A stretch of DNA of 64,000 bases from CAHJXF01 sp038225855 (lineage in GTDB: Bacteria; Pseudomonadota; Gammaproteobacteria; Burkholderiales; Burkholderiaceae_D): positions 1 through 64,000 of the forward strand of contig JBBRQU010000007.1 of NCBI GenBank assembly GCA_038225855.1. The letters run 5' to 3'. Each line of letters opens with the position of its first letter. Positions within the stretch are counted from its first letter, which is position 1. Positions 1 to 7,832 of this stretch are shown piece after piece. Below the pieces are notes generated by a model. The model worked only from the letters and a program-made list of their open reading frames with translations, did not search any database and was not told where the DNA came from. A program made the translations under genes and the position numbers.

Positions 1-76
1 CCGCGTGTCGGTCCGTGTGCCCGAGTCCCGCCGCCAAATGTTCCAGGTATCGTTCAAACCGTTCGCTTGCACTCAT
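1..76 (-). CDS. Transposase N-terminus, IS701-like (partial)
   Basis: Read on the minus strand, this gives an ATG followed by SASERFERYLEHLAAG, running off the left edge of the window. In my memory this N-terminus is typical of IS701-family DDE transposases, which catalyse cut-and-paste transposition. A strong GGAGG ribosome site precedes the ATG. Only 25 residues are visible, so the catalytic domain lies outside the window. The assignment rests on this short N-terminus and on the disrupted photolyase-like gene next to it. Confidence 0.55.
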   Translation of the reverse strand, partial: MSASERFERYLEHLAAGLGHTDRHA

Positions 77-160
77 CGCTCCTCCCAAGCAGGACGAAGA
101 AGCGCTTACAATACATTGATTTTAGTGACACAGTAAGATTAGGTGTTCGGTGTGTTCGGG
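1..160. mobile_element. Terminal part of an insertion sequence
   Basis: The transposase start and about 80 bp of A/T-richer non-coding sequence beyond it look like the promoter-side end of an IS. The exact terminus cannot be fixed because the other end is outside the window. The outer limit is placed where homology to the interrupted photolyase-like gene fades, roughly 130-200. The motif TGACACAGTAAGATTA near 127-142 may belong to the terminal inverted repeat. Confidence 0.4.
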
Positions 161-204
161 CTGATCGAAATATGGCCCGGCTGGGCCTTGGCCAACCCAC
201 GCGG

Positions 205-482
205 ACAGTCCGCAGCATGGTGTCGCCCCGATGCGCCCAACGTGACGAAAGGAAGGACTCACGCCAGCCGAGTTCGAAGACGAGCTTGTGCTGCACGTCC
301 AGACGGTGCTGCGACGCCACCCCGACCAGCACTTCGGGCGGCGTAACCAAGCCATGCGTGATCGTGGAGCGACCGCGTCACCGTACCTTCGATGGCATTG
401 CGGCCTCGAGCGTAGTCGGCCGGCCGCACGGCAGCGATGCGTGCCGACGCGGCGGCCCGGGTCGGCGCGGAGGCAGTGTTCA
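205..482 (-). pseudogene. Photolyase-like FAD-binding protein, truncated and frameshifted
   Basis: Two reading frames together give a FAD-binding photolyase-like N-terminus. One carries RPADYARGRNAIEGTVTR; the next, after a one-base shift near 350-365, carries THGLVTPPEVL, then DVQHKLVFELGWRE and WAHRGD. These blocks are characteristic of the short photolyase/cryptochrome-related proteins often encoded beside a photolyase gene. A TTG start would overlap the stop of the upstream photolyase gene, so the two were probably co-transcribed. Homology stops at about 205, next to the IS end, so the 3' part was lost or displaced by insertion. Non-functional. Confidence 0.6.
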
Positions 483-2036
483 AGGTCGTGGGCCCGCACC
501 CACCTCGCCGCGGCGGATGGCCTGTGCGCGCTGCGTGACGGCCTGCCGCTGCGCGTCGCTCAAGCGCGCGACGTTCTTCACCTGAAGCGCCATGCGCGGG
601 TTCTTCAGCAGCAGCGGTTCGTGACGCATCAGGAAGTCCCAGTACAGCGTGGTGTAGGGGCAGGCGCGTTCGCCTTCGCGCAGCGCCGGGTCGTAACGGC
701 AGCCAGCGCAAGGTCCGCCCATGCGTTGGATGTACTTGCCAGTGGCGACATACGGTTTGCTGGCCATCAAGCCGCCGTCGCCATACTGGCTCATGCCCAG
801 CGTGTTGGGCAGTTCGACCCATTCGACGGCGTCCACATACACCGCCAAGTACCACGCGTGCACCTTCTGCGGCCGCACGCCCAGCAGCAGCGCGAACAGA
901 CCGGTCACCATCAAGCGCTGGATGTGGTGCGCGTACCCGTGGTGCAGCGTCTGCAGCAGGGCTTCGCGCAGGCAGGCCATGTCGGTCTGGCCGGACCAAT
1001 ACCAGGCGGGCAGAGCTTGTTGCGCATCGAGGGCGTTGCGTTCGGCATAGCCCGGCATGTGCGTCCAGTAGATTCCGCGCACAAATTCGCGCCAACCCAG
1101 GATCTGGCGGATGAAGCCTTCCACGCTTCGCAGCGGCGCGCGGCCCGCGTGGTACGCCGCCTCGGCGGCCTGCACCACTTCGCGCGGGTTCAGCAGTTTG
1201 AGGTTGAGCGCGGCCGACAGGTGCGAGTGGTACAGCCAGGGCTCTCCGGGCCACATCGCGTCTTCATAGCGGCCGAAGAGGGGCAGTCGCTCCTTGATGA
1301 ATGAGTGCAGCGACAGCAGTGCCTGTTCGCGCGTGACCGGCCAGGCAAAGCTGTCCAAGTTGCCGGGGTGTTGAGCAAAGCGCGCATTGACGAGTGCGAT
1401 CACCTCGCGCGTCAGCGCATCGGGCGCGAAGCTGGCGCGTGCGGGCACGTCCACTGGCCCATCGGGGCCGAAGGCTTCGCGGTTGTCGGTGTCGAAGTTC
1501 CAGCGGCCGCCTTCGGGCTGGCCATCGTTCATCAACACGCCGTGGCGCCGGCGCTGTTCGCGGTAGAAGTATTCCAGTCGCAGCGCTTTGCGCCCCTGAG
1601 CATGGACCGAGAACTCGCGCACAGTGGTGTAGAAGTGGCGGTCTTCGCATACCTCCAGCGCCAGGCCGGCCGCTTCAGCCACCGCCACGAGCGACTGCCA
1701 CACGCGCCAGTCGCCCGGCGCGGTCATCACCAAACGTCGCGGCTTCAGTTCTTTGATCGCCGCCTGCAGCTCAGCGGCCAGGCTGCCGCAGTTGCCCGCA
1801 TCGTCCAGACTCCTATAGTGCAAGGGCCGGCCTGCGTTACGCAACGCCCGTCCAAAGTGGCGCATCGCGGCCAGGAACAAAGCGATGCGTGGTTTGCCCG
1901 ACCAGACATAGGTCGACTCTTCGGCCACCTCGGCCATCCAGACTGCGTCTTGCGCGGCGTCGAAGCCGTCGAAGGCGGCCGCTTCGAGTTCGAGCTGGTC
2001 GCCCAGTACGACGACCAGTGTGCGCAACTCAGCCAT
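480..2036 (-). CDS. phrB: FeS-type (6-4) photolyase / cryptochrome-like protein
   Basis: A 518-residue flavoprotein of the bacterial FeS-BCP group, which repairs UV (6-4) photoproducts with light through FAD; related members act as photoreceptors. The N-terminus (LRTLVVVLGDQLE) is the Rossmann-like antenna domain typical of this group. The C-terminal half is the helical FAD domain, with the YLAVYVDAVEWVELPNT block and the Cys motif GGPCAGCRYDP followed by a further Cys in RACPYTTLYWDF, the expected 4Fe-4S ligands together with an upstream Cys (DMACLREALL). The length is normal. The start overlaps the stop of the DUF2256 mini-gene, which implies translational coupling. The substrate (repair or sensing) is inferred from the family. 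Confidence 0.88.
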   Translation of the reverse strand: MAELRTLVVVLGDQLELEAAAFDGFDAAQDAVWMAEVAEESTYVWSGKPRIALFLAAMRHFGRALRNAGRPLHYRSLDDAGNCGSLAAELQAAIKELKPRRLVMTAPGDWRVWQSLVAVAEAAGLALEVCEDRHFYTTVREFSVHAQGRKALRLEYFYREQRRRHGVLMNDGQPEGGRWNFDTDNREAFGPDGPVDVPARASFAPDALTREVIALVNARFAQHPGNLDSFAWPVTREQALLSLHSFIKERLPLFGRYEDAMWPGEPWLYHSHLSAALNLKLLNPREVVQAAEAAYHAGRAPLRSVEGFIRQILGWREFVRGIYWTHMPGYAERNALDAQQALPAWYWSGQTDMACLREALLQTLHHGYAHHIQRLMVTGLFALLLGVRPQKVHAWYLAVYVDAVEWVELPNTLGMSQYGDGGLMASKPYVATGKYIQRMGGPCAGCRYDPALREGERACPYTTLYWDFLMRHEPLLLKNPRMALQVKNVARLSDAQRQAVTQRAQAIRRGEVGAGPRP

Positions 2037-2196
2037 GCGCGAGGAGGACTTTGCGGCAGGCTTCGGAGCAGAACTTGACGTCGTCCCAGCTGCGCGCCCA
2101 GCGCTTGCGCCAGCTCATGGCGCGGCCGCAGGCCGTGCAGGGCTTGCTGGGAAGCGACTGCTTATTGCCCTTGAAGGACGCAGCCGTGCGCTTCAT
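2029..2196 (-). CDS. DUF2256 small zinc-ribbon-like protein
   Basis: A 55-residue protein, MKRTAASFKGNKQSLPSK followed by a CTACGR motif, then MSWRKRWARSWDDVKFCSEAC. The spacing C-x2-C then C-x3-C together with the W-rKKW-W core is the DUF2256 pattern. DUF2256 genes commonly sit beside cryptochrome/photolyase genes, as here, and their role is unknown. The last codons overlap the photolyase start by eight bases (ATGGCTGA), so the two are surely one transcript. A Cys-based metal site is inferred. Confidence 0.85.
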   Translation of the reverse strand: MKRTAASFKGNKQSLPSKPCTACGRAMSWRKRWARSWDDVKFCSEACRKVLLAHG

Positions 2197-3083
2197 CGAG
2201 GCTTCTTCACAAAGGCAAAATTATACCTTTACGCACACGCGACCAACCTTGACCGGTGCCGCGCCACCTTCATCGGAACTGGGCTGTTGTCCAGTAGAAC
2301 GTTGCCGAGGTCAAGTTCAAAGATGGCTTATCTCAACACCCAATCTTCCGGCCTGCAGTTCGGGCTTCTTCAACTTGGGCTTAACGGTTGAAGCGCGCAA
2401 CGCGGCGCGCCGGTTATCACTAAATTCTAGATGCACCTCCCTGAACCGCCGTCTTGCGCTCGCTGTTCAGTGAAACAAATTCCCTGTTCCTTTCAGCCGA
2501 GTCGAGGGCTCATTGCGACCCGAGCAATGTGCTACCGGGGCTGAGCACGCAGGTGAGATACCGCAGCCCTACTTTGTTCCCTGCAAATTTCCCGGATAAC
2601 GGGATTTTCGGCAGGAGAGCCGCTCGCTCGTGACTGCCCCCACCGCCAAGACAATCCTTCTCCGCACCGGTTTTCTCTTGCAATTCATGATGAGAGCAGG
2701 GCCACGAAGGTCGATATGGACGATGCAATTCGCCATGGCATGCCGATCATGTCGACTACTCCCCTCTCTTCGACGTGGTCGAGGAACAGGTGGCTGCATT
2801 CCATGCAGGGAGAACTCCGGACTACGGCCTGATAGGCGACGTCTCGTGCCCGCGCCGATCGGTTTGGGCAACGCGATCCGACTCGAGGTCGATGAGGCGT
2901 GAAGCTGCGTATGCAACACGGCGCCATGCTATGAATTGATCACCGGCCAGCACTCCGGCCGAACTGGACGCGGTGGTCGCCGAGATTCAAACGATCAATG
3001 GCACGCACAACAAGGCATTGTGGGTGAGCAGATTACGGCGACTCCCGGGAGCGGTCGAATTTGCAAAAAACGAATGTTCAGAT
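2197..3083. other. Gene-poor interval with decayed coding traces
   Basis: About 890 bp without an intact gene. It contains a hemerythrin-like relic (separate entry). A reading frame at about 2950-3110 (PAELDAVVAEIQTINGTHNK) looks protein-like, but I cannot assign it and it lacks a start. The rest holds only short shadow frames. The interval ends at the Fur-box promoter of the porin cluster. Confidence 0.5.
2716..2844 (+). pseudogene. Hemerythrin-domain protein relic
   Basis: An ATG gives MDDAIRH, and a shifted frame then gives HADHVDYSPLFDVVEEQVAA and FHAGRTPDYGLIGD. The order matches the N-terminal half of bacterial hemerythrin-like proteins (H..H then LLDxxEEQVxAFHxGxTPDY). The following HYLTHYPDxFHH block is absent. 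So there is a frame change after residue 7 and loss of the rest. Intact members bind a di-iron centre for oxygen or iron sensing. Family assignment is from memory. Confidence 0.5.
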
Positions 3084-3102
3084 ATTATTGAGAATCATTC
3101 GC
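3084..3102 (+). promoter_or_regulatory. Putative Fur box
   Basis: ATTATTGAGAATCATTCGC matches 13 of 19 positions of the classical Fur consensus, including the core GA-AATCATT. It lies about 55 bp before the porin start, where a promoter is expected. It implies iron repression of the cluster that follows. Not tested. Confidence 0.55.
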
Positions 3103-3157
3103 TTTTGCATTCGCGATCGTATTGCCGAAATCTATCGGTTCGATGAACCGGATCCAC

Positions 3158-4498
3158 ATGAAGAAAATCTGCGCCGTACTGATGTTTGCGAGCTTGACTG
3201 CGCCGACCCTCGCCGCAACCGAAACCGAAGTCGCCGCACAACTCGACCGCATGCAGCGCGAGATCGACGGTTTGCGTGCCGAGGTCCAGCGCATGAAGGA
3301 AGACAAGGCCGCACAACCTGCCGCTCTCGGACCAGCACAGCAAGCGGCTCCGCAGGCTGTCGATGCGAATGTTTCGAGCGCGTCTTCGTACGCCTCTCTC
3401 ACCGCGTCCGACGCGAAGGCCGTGGTATCCGAACCTGCGACAACGTTCTTCGGATACGGCGAAATCAACTACAACCGGCCGCGCAACAACGCAGCCGATG
3501 CACAACTCGACGTGCGCCGCGCCGTGTTGGGACTTGCCCATCGCTTCACCGACAAGACGCGCCTCACCATGGAATTGGAGGTCGAGCACGCAGTCGCGTC
3601 GAGCGGCGACCAGGGCGAAGTCGCTCTCGAGCAGCTCTACATCGCGCATCAACTCACCCCGGAAGTGGGACTCCAGGCCGGCCTCTTCCTGATTCCGGCC
3701 GGGCTCCTCAATCGCAATCACGAGCCCAATGCGTACTACGGCGTCGAGCGCAATTTTGTCGAGACCGCGATCATTCCATCGACCTGGCGCGAAGTCGGCG
3801 TGGGCATCGTCGGCGCGCCGGCCAGCGGATTCGCGCGCGGTCTCGAATGGAACGTCGGCATCACCAGCGGCTTCGATCTGAACAAGTGGGATTCGACATC
3901 GAGCGACGGACGCGAGTCGCCTTTGGGCAGCATTCATCAGGAGGGGCAGAAAGCGCGCGCGCGCAATCTGTCGAACTATGTCGCGCTCGATTACAAGGGC
4001 ATCCCGTCGCTGCTCGTGGGCGCGTCGATCTTCAGCGGCCGCGTCGGTCACGGCCAGCCGGATTTCGCGGCGCGCAATGCGCGCGTGACCTTGTGGGACG
4101 GACACGCGCGCTGGACGCCGGGCCGCTGGGATCTCTCGGCCGTTTACGCGAAGGGCATGATCACCGGCGCGCGCGATCTCAACCTGACCTTCGCTGGCAA
4201 CCCGACGCCGGTGCCGCGAGAATTTTTCGGCTGGTATCTACAAAGCGCCTATACGGTATGGAGCAACGGCGAATCGTCGGTGGCGCCGTTCGTTCGCTAT
4301 GAACGATTCAACACCGCGTCGAAGGTCGACGACTTACCGCCGGGAGCCGGCTTCGACCCGGCGCCCACCGAACGCGTAGCGACCCTCGGCCTGTCGTATC
4401 GACTCAACCCCAACGTGGTCTTCAAGGCCGACTATCAAAAGTTCAAGGTCGACCCGTCGCGCGACCGCTACAACCTCGGCCTGGGTTACGCGTTCTGA
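3158..4498 (+). CDS. Outer-membrane porin with coiled-coil N-terminus
   Basis: The protein starts MKKICAVLMFASLTAPTLA, a clear Sec signal peptide. A short coiled coil follows (LDRMQREIDGLRAEVQRM), then beta-strand-rich sequence ending in an aromatic C-terminus (YNLGLGYAF), typical of outer-membrane barrels. The overall style resembles OprO/OprP-type phosphate-selective porins. Alternative in-frame starts exist at 3143 (ATG) and 3122 (TTG); 3158 was chosen because it begins the signal peptide. It is first in a co-directional cluster behind a Fur-like site, so it may carry metal or a chelate rather than phosphate; that substrate is inference. Confidence 0.8.
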   Translation: MKKICAVLMFASLTAPTLAATETEVAAQLDRMQREIDGLRAEVQRMKEDKAAQPAALGPAQQAAPQAVDANVSSASSYASLTASDAKAVVSEPATTFFGYGEINYNRPRNNAADAQLDVRRAVLGLAHRFTDKTRLTMELEVEHAVASSGDQGEVALEQLYIAHQLTPEVGLQAGLFLIPAGLLNRNHEPNAYYGVERNFVETAIIPSTWREVGVGIVGAPASGFARGLEWNVGITSGFDLNKWDSTSSDGRESPLGSIHQEGQKARARNLSNYVALDYKGIPSLLVGASIFSGRVGHGQPDFAARNARVTLWDGHARWTPGRWDLSAVYAKGMITGARDLNLTFAGNPTPVPREFFGWYLQSAYTVWSNGESSVAPFVRYERFNTASKVDDLPPGAGFDPAPTERVATLGLSYRLNPNVVFKADYQKFKVDPSRDRYNLGLGYAF

Positions 4499-4536
4499 CA
4501 TATGCGTTCGGATCGCCGTCGTCATACCCGTCCTCC

Positions 4537-5091
4537 ATGACCAACCGCTTCCTGATCGCGTCGTTTCCTCTCGCGGGTATCGCTGCCGCCGCCGCTGGCA
4601 GCGCCTTCGCCGTCGAGTATCTGACTGTCGAGGCCGCGCAGCGATTGATGTTTCCATCGGCTTCAACCTATGCGCTCGAACGGCCGAAGATCACGCCCGA
4701 ACAATTGCGCGCCATCGATGCCGGCGCGCGCGCCACGAGTCAGGCGCGGCAGTTCCTGATCTTTCGCGCCGAAGCCGATCAGCGTTTACTCGGTCGCATC
4801 TACGTGGACGAAGTGATCGGCAAGTCCGAGCTCATCACCTATGCGGTCGCGGTCGCGCCCGACGGCGCCGTCAGGCAGGTCGAGATCCTGGCGTATCGCG
4901 AGTCGCATGGATACGAGGTGCGCGATCCGCGCTGGCGCGCGCAGTTCATCGGCAAGCGCGCATCGTCGCGGGTCATGGTGGGAGACGACATCGCCAACAT
5001 CAGCGGGGCCACGTTGTCATCGCGACACGTCACCGACGGCGTGCGCCGCATCCTCGCTCTGGACGCATGGCTTCGGAGCGATGAGACGTGA
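4537..5091 (+). CDS. Periplasmic FMN-binding (flavinylated) protein
   Basis: 184 residues. The signal peptide (MTNRFLIASFPLAGIAAAAA, ending SAFA) is followed by one FMN-binding domain. The flavinylation motif is visible near residue 155 as DDIANISGATLSS; in this family FMN is joined covalently to the Thr of SGAT by an ApbE enzyme. The next gene encodes ApbE and overlaps this stop, which supports the enzyme-substrate pair. Role: a one-domain extracytoplasmic electron carrier. The electron acceptor is unknown; ferric iron is inferred from the Fur box and the NRAMP gene downstream. Confidence 0.88.
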   Translation: MTNRFLIASFPLAGIAAAAAGSAFAVEYLTVEAAQRLMFPSASTYALERPKITPEQLRAIDAGARATSQARQFLIFRAEADQRLLGRIYVDEVIGKSELITYAVAVAPDGAVRQVEILAYRESHGYEVRDPRWRAQFIGKRASSRVMVGDDIANISGATLSSRHVTDGVRRILALDAWLRSDET

Positions 5092-5927
5092 TGCGGGATT
5101 TGATGCGGAACGTAACGCGCGACATGATGCGGCCAGCGATGCACGTCGCTCGCCGCTCGCAGCCGTGGCTCGGCACGCTCGTCGAGATCAGCGCGCGCCA
5201 TGTCGGTGTCACATGCGCGCATCGCGCGATCGACGCGGGCTTTGCCGCGATCTCCCACATCCATCGCGCGATGAGCCCGCAGATTGCCGGCAGCGACGTC
5301 GATCGCATCAATCGCGCGGCGGTGGGTGAAGCCGTCGATGTCTGCGAGTCCACGTGGCAGGTTCTCTGCCTTGCCGAGGACCTCAATCGACGCTCCGATG
5401 GACTCTTCGATTGCGCTGTCGGCACGCATCGGCCGAGGTCTTCACAGCGCGACCTCGACCTGTCGCGAGAGCGCATCATCATCAAGCGAGGCCCACTCGC
5501 GATCGACCTCGGCGGCATCGCAAAGGGCTACGCGGTCGATGCCGCGATCGATGCCCTCGGCGAGGCAGGCGCCGCCAGCGCATGCGTCAACGCCGGCGGA
5601 GACATCGCGGTTTTCGGAGACCAGACGTTTCGCGTCGATGTGCGCGATCCCTTCGAACCTCGCCTTCGACATCGCCTCGTCGAGCTTCGCGATTTCGCGC
5701 TCGCCACGTCTTCGATCGAAGAGAGCAATGCGTTGCTCAGCGGTCCGCATGCACGCGACGTCGATCGCAAGGCATTCGATCGCGGCGACTCGGTCTGCGT
5801 GCTCGCGCCGCGCTGCGTGCTGGCCGATGCGTTGACCAAGGTTGTTGCATTGAGCGGCGCGACGTCGCATGCGCTCGTCGCAAGCTGTGGCGCAAGCGCC
5901 ATCGTGCTGCCTTCGCGCCATGGGTAG
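5091..5927 (+). CDS. apbE: FAD:protein FMN transferase (ApbE family)
   Basis: Transfers FMN from FAD to a Thr of the flavinylation motif in its partner protein. The family motifs are present: LGTLVEI near the N-terminus, IDLGGIAKGYAVD, NAGGDIAVFG and the metal-binding ADALTKVV near the C-terminus. A GTG three bases upstream is an alternative start. Oddly, no signal peptide or lipobox is seen, although many ApbE proteins are periplasmic lipoproteins; the start MMRDLMRNVTRDMMRP is basic and polar. Either this form works in the cytoplasm or its N-terminus is misjudged. It overlaps both neighbours, so translation is likely coupled. Confidence 0.87.
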   Translation: MRDLMRNVTRDMMRPAMHVARRSQPWLGTLVEISARHVGVTCAHRAIDAGFAAISHIHRAMSPQIAGSDVDRINRAAVGEAVDVCESTWQVLCLAEDLNRRSDGLFDCAVGTHRPRSSQRDLDLSRERIIIKRGPLAIDLGGIAKGYAVDAAIDALGEAGAASACVNAGGDIAVFGDQTFRVDVRDPFEPRLRHRLVELRDFALATSSIEESNALLSGPHARDVDRKAFDRGDSVCVLAPRCVLADALTKVVALSGATSHALVASCGASAIVLPSRHG

Positions 5928-6408
5928 CGCTCCTGCCGCGATCGACGCGATCCGCTTGCGCGTCTGGCATCGCTGGCTTACGTACGCATCGACGGGTTTG
6001 CTTCTCGCGACAGGTCTCGCATGGCTCGCCCTGGATTTGTTGGCGCGCGGCCGGGGCGACATCGTCGGACCCCACCCCCTCGCGCACCCATTGCTTGCCG
6101 CGCACGGTGCGATCGCGATCGTCGCGCTGATGGCCTACGGAGGCGTGCTCGCATCGCACGTGCCGCGCGCGTGGGTCGTGAAGCGCAATCGATGGACCGG
6201 CTGCCTGATCGCGGCCGTGCTCGCGGTGACGATCGTCACCGCGTGGCTTCTGTATTACGCGAGCTCCGAAGACGTCCACGCGTTTGTCAGCGCGTGCCAC
6301 TGGATCGTGGGACTTTCAATCGCGCTGGTGTTGCCGTTCCACGTCGTGATGGGAAGACGCGTGAGGCGTGTCGCGGCGCGCGCATCGATGGTGTTCCCGA
6401 CCGACTGA
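5920..6408 (+). CDS. Four-helix membrane protein, DUF4405/cytochrome b-like
   Basis: 162 residues with four clear membrane segments, for example LTYASTGLLLATGLAWLALD and LIAAVLAVTIVTAWLLYYA. Histidines lie in or near several segments (HRW, AHG, VHAFVSACHW, LPFHVVMG), as in small b-type cytochromes that carry electrons across the membrane. ATGGGTAG overlaps the apbE stop by eight bases. Membrane proteins of this kind are known companions of ApbE and FMN-binding genes. The suggested role, passing electrons from the quinone pool or cytoplasm to the periplasmic flavoprotein, is inferred. Family name is tentative. Confidence 0.6.
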   Translation: MGSAPAAIDAIRLRVWHRWLTYASTGLLLATGLAWLALDLLARGRGDIVGPHPLAHPLLAAHGAIAIVALMAYGGVLASHVPRAWVVKRNRWTGCLIAAVLAVTIVTAWLLYYASSEDVHAFVSACHWIVGLSIALVLPFHVVMGRRVRRVAARASMVFPTD

Positions 6409-6476
6409 CCACCGCCTGGCTCGCCACAGCGTTTAAGATTGCGCGCGCTGTACGCAACGACAACCTGAGCACCCTC

Positions 6477-6515
6477 ATGAGTACCGAAGAACGCGCCTGC
6501 GGCAAGTCCGCATGA
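6477..6515 (+). other. Possible 12-codon leader ORF before the NRAMP gene
   Basis: ATG-initiated MSTEERACGKSA ends in a TGA that overlaps the NRAMP ATG as ATGA. It may couple translation or serve as a leader. It may equally be chance, since no strong ribosome site is visible before it. Confidence 0.2.
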
Positions 6516-7807
6516 GCAAGTACGAGGCCGACGCCGACGCCGCGCCCCGCAAATCGGCGCCGTGGTGGAAGAAACTCGGACCCGGTCTCATCACCGGCGC
6601 GGCCGACGACGATCCGAGCGGCATAGCGACCTATTCGCAAGGCGGCGCGCAGTTCGGCTACAACGTGCTGTGGTCGGTGATCCTCACCTTTCCGCTGATG
6701 GTCGGGATTCAGCTCGCGAGCGCGCGCATCGGGCGCGTCACGGGCAAAGGCCTCGCCGAAAATTTCCGTCTCCTCTGTCCCGCGTGGCTGGTCGCGGCGC
6801 TGGTCGCTCTGCTCACCATCGCCAACGTCATCAACCTGGGCGCCGACCTGAACGCGATGGGCGACGTCGCGGCGCTGGTCCTGGGCGGCACGCAACTCTG
6901 GTATGCGGCGGCCTTCGGCGTGCTCTCGCTGGTTGCGCTCGTGATCGTGCCTTATCGCCGCTATGTCGCGGTGCTCAAATGGCTCACGCTGGCGCTGCTC
7001 GCGTATGTAGGCGTCGCGTTCACCGTGCGCCTCGACTGGCCCGCGGTATTGCGCTCGGCGGTGTGGCCCGACGTGACCTGGTCGAAGGACTATGCGACGA
7101 CCATCGTCGCAATCCTCGGCACCACCATCAGCCCCTATCTTTTTTTCTGGCAGGCCGCCGAAGAAGTCGAAGAGATCAAACGCGTGCGCGCCGACAAGCC
7201 GTTGTGGCGCGCGCCCGGACAGGCGCCGACGCAATTCCGGCGGCTCAAGATCGACACGATGATCGGCATGGGTTTCTCGAACGCGATCGCCTTCTTCATG
7301 ATCGTCGCGACCGCCGCGACCCTGCACGCCCACGGCGTGACCAACATCGCATCGACCAAGGAGGCCGCCGAAGCATTGCGGCCGATCGCAGGCGATGCGG
7401 GCTTCTTCTTGTTCGCGCTCGGCATCATCGGCACGGGCTTGCTCGCCGTCCCCGTGCTCGGAGGATCGGCGGCCTACGCGATCGCCAGCGTGTTCGGCTG
7501 GCGCATGGGACTCGATCGAACCTTCGCACGCGCGAAGGCGTTCTACCTCGTGATCGCGGCGGCGATACTGCTGGGCATAGTCATCAGCGCCGCCCACTTC
7601 GATCCGATCCGCACGCTCTACTGGTCGGCCGTGATCAACGCGCTGATCTCGGTACCGATCATGGTGGTGCTGATGATGGTCGCTTCGAGCACGAAGGTGA
7701 TGGGAGATTTCACGCTGTCGAAGCGCGGAAAATTCTTCGGCTGGGCGGCGACGTTCGCGATGGCTTGCGCAACCGGAGTGATGGGATGGAGTTTCGTGGC
7801 CGGCTGA
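6512..7807 (+). CDS. NRAMP-family divalent metal transporter, atypical motifs
   Basis: 431 residues, about 11 membrane segments, full length for NRAMP/SLC11. Members import Mn2+ or Fe2+ with protons. The first-helix motif reads DDDPSGIATYSQ in place of the canonical DPGN, and the sixth-helix site reads TISPYLFFWQAAEE rather than the usual Met-Pro-His. So the metal site is not that of MntH. Variants of this kind include the NRAMP-related group for which Mg2+ transport was described, so Mn2+/Fe2+ specificity should not be assumed. Its place at the end of the Fur-preceded cluster argues for iron or manganese. Confidence 0.85.
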   Translation: MSKYEADADAAPRKSAPWWKKLGPGLITGAADDDPSGIATYSQGGAQFGYNVLWSVILTFPLMVGIQLASARIGRVTGKGLAENFRLLCPAWLVAALVALLTIANVINLGADLNAMGDVAALVLGGTQLWYAAAFGVLSLVALVIVPYRRYVAVLKWLTLALLAYVGVAFTVRLDWPAVLRSAVWPDVTWSKDYATTIVAILGTTISPYLFFWQAAEEVEEIKRVRADKPLWRAPGQAPTQFRRLKIDTMIGMGFSNAIAFFMIVATAATLHAHGVTNIASTKEAAEALRPIAGDAGFFLFALGIIGTGLLAVPVLGGSAAYAIASVFGWRMGLDRTFARAKAFYLVIAAAILLGIVISAAHFDPIRTLYWSAVINALISVPIMVVLMMVASSTKVMGDFTLSKRGKFFGWAATFAMACATGVMGWSFVAG

Positions 7808-7832
7808 CGGCTCATGCGGGCAAGGATTCAGC

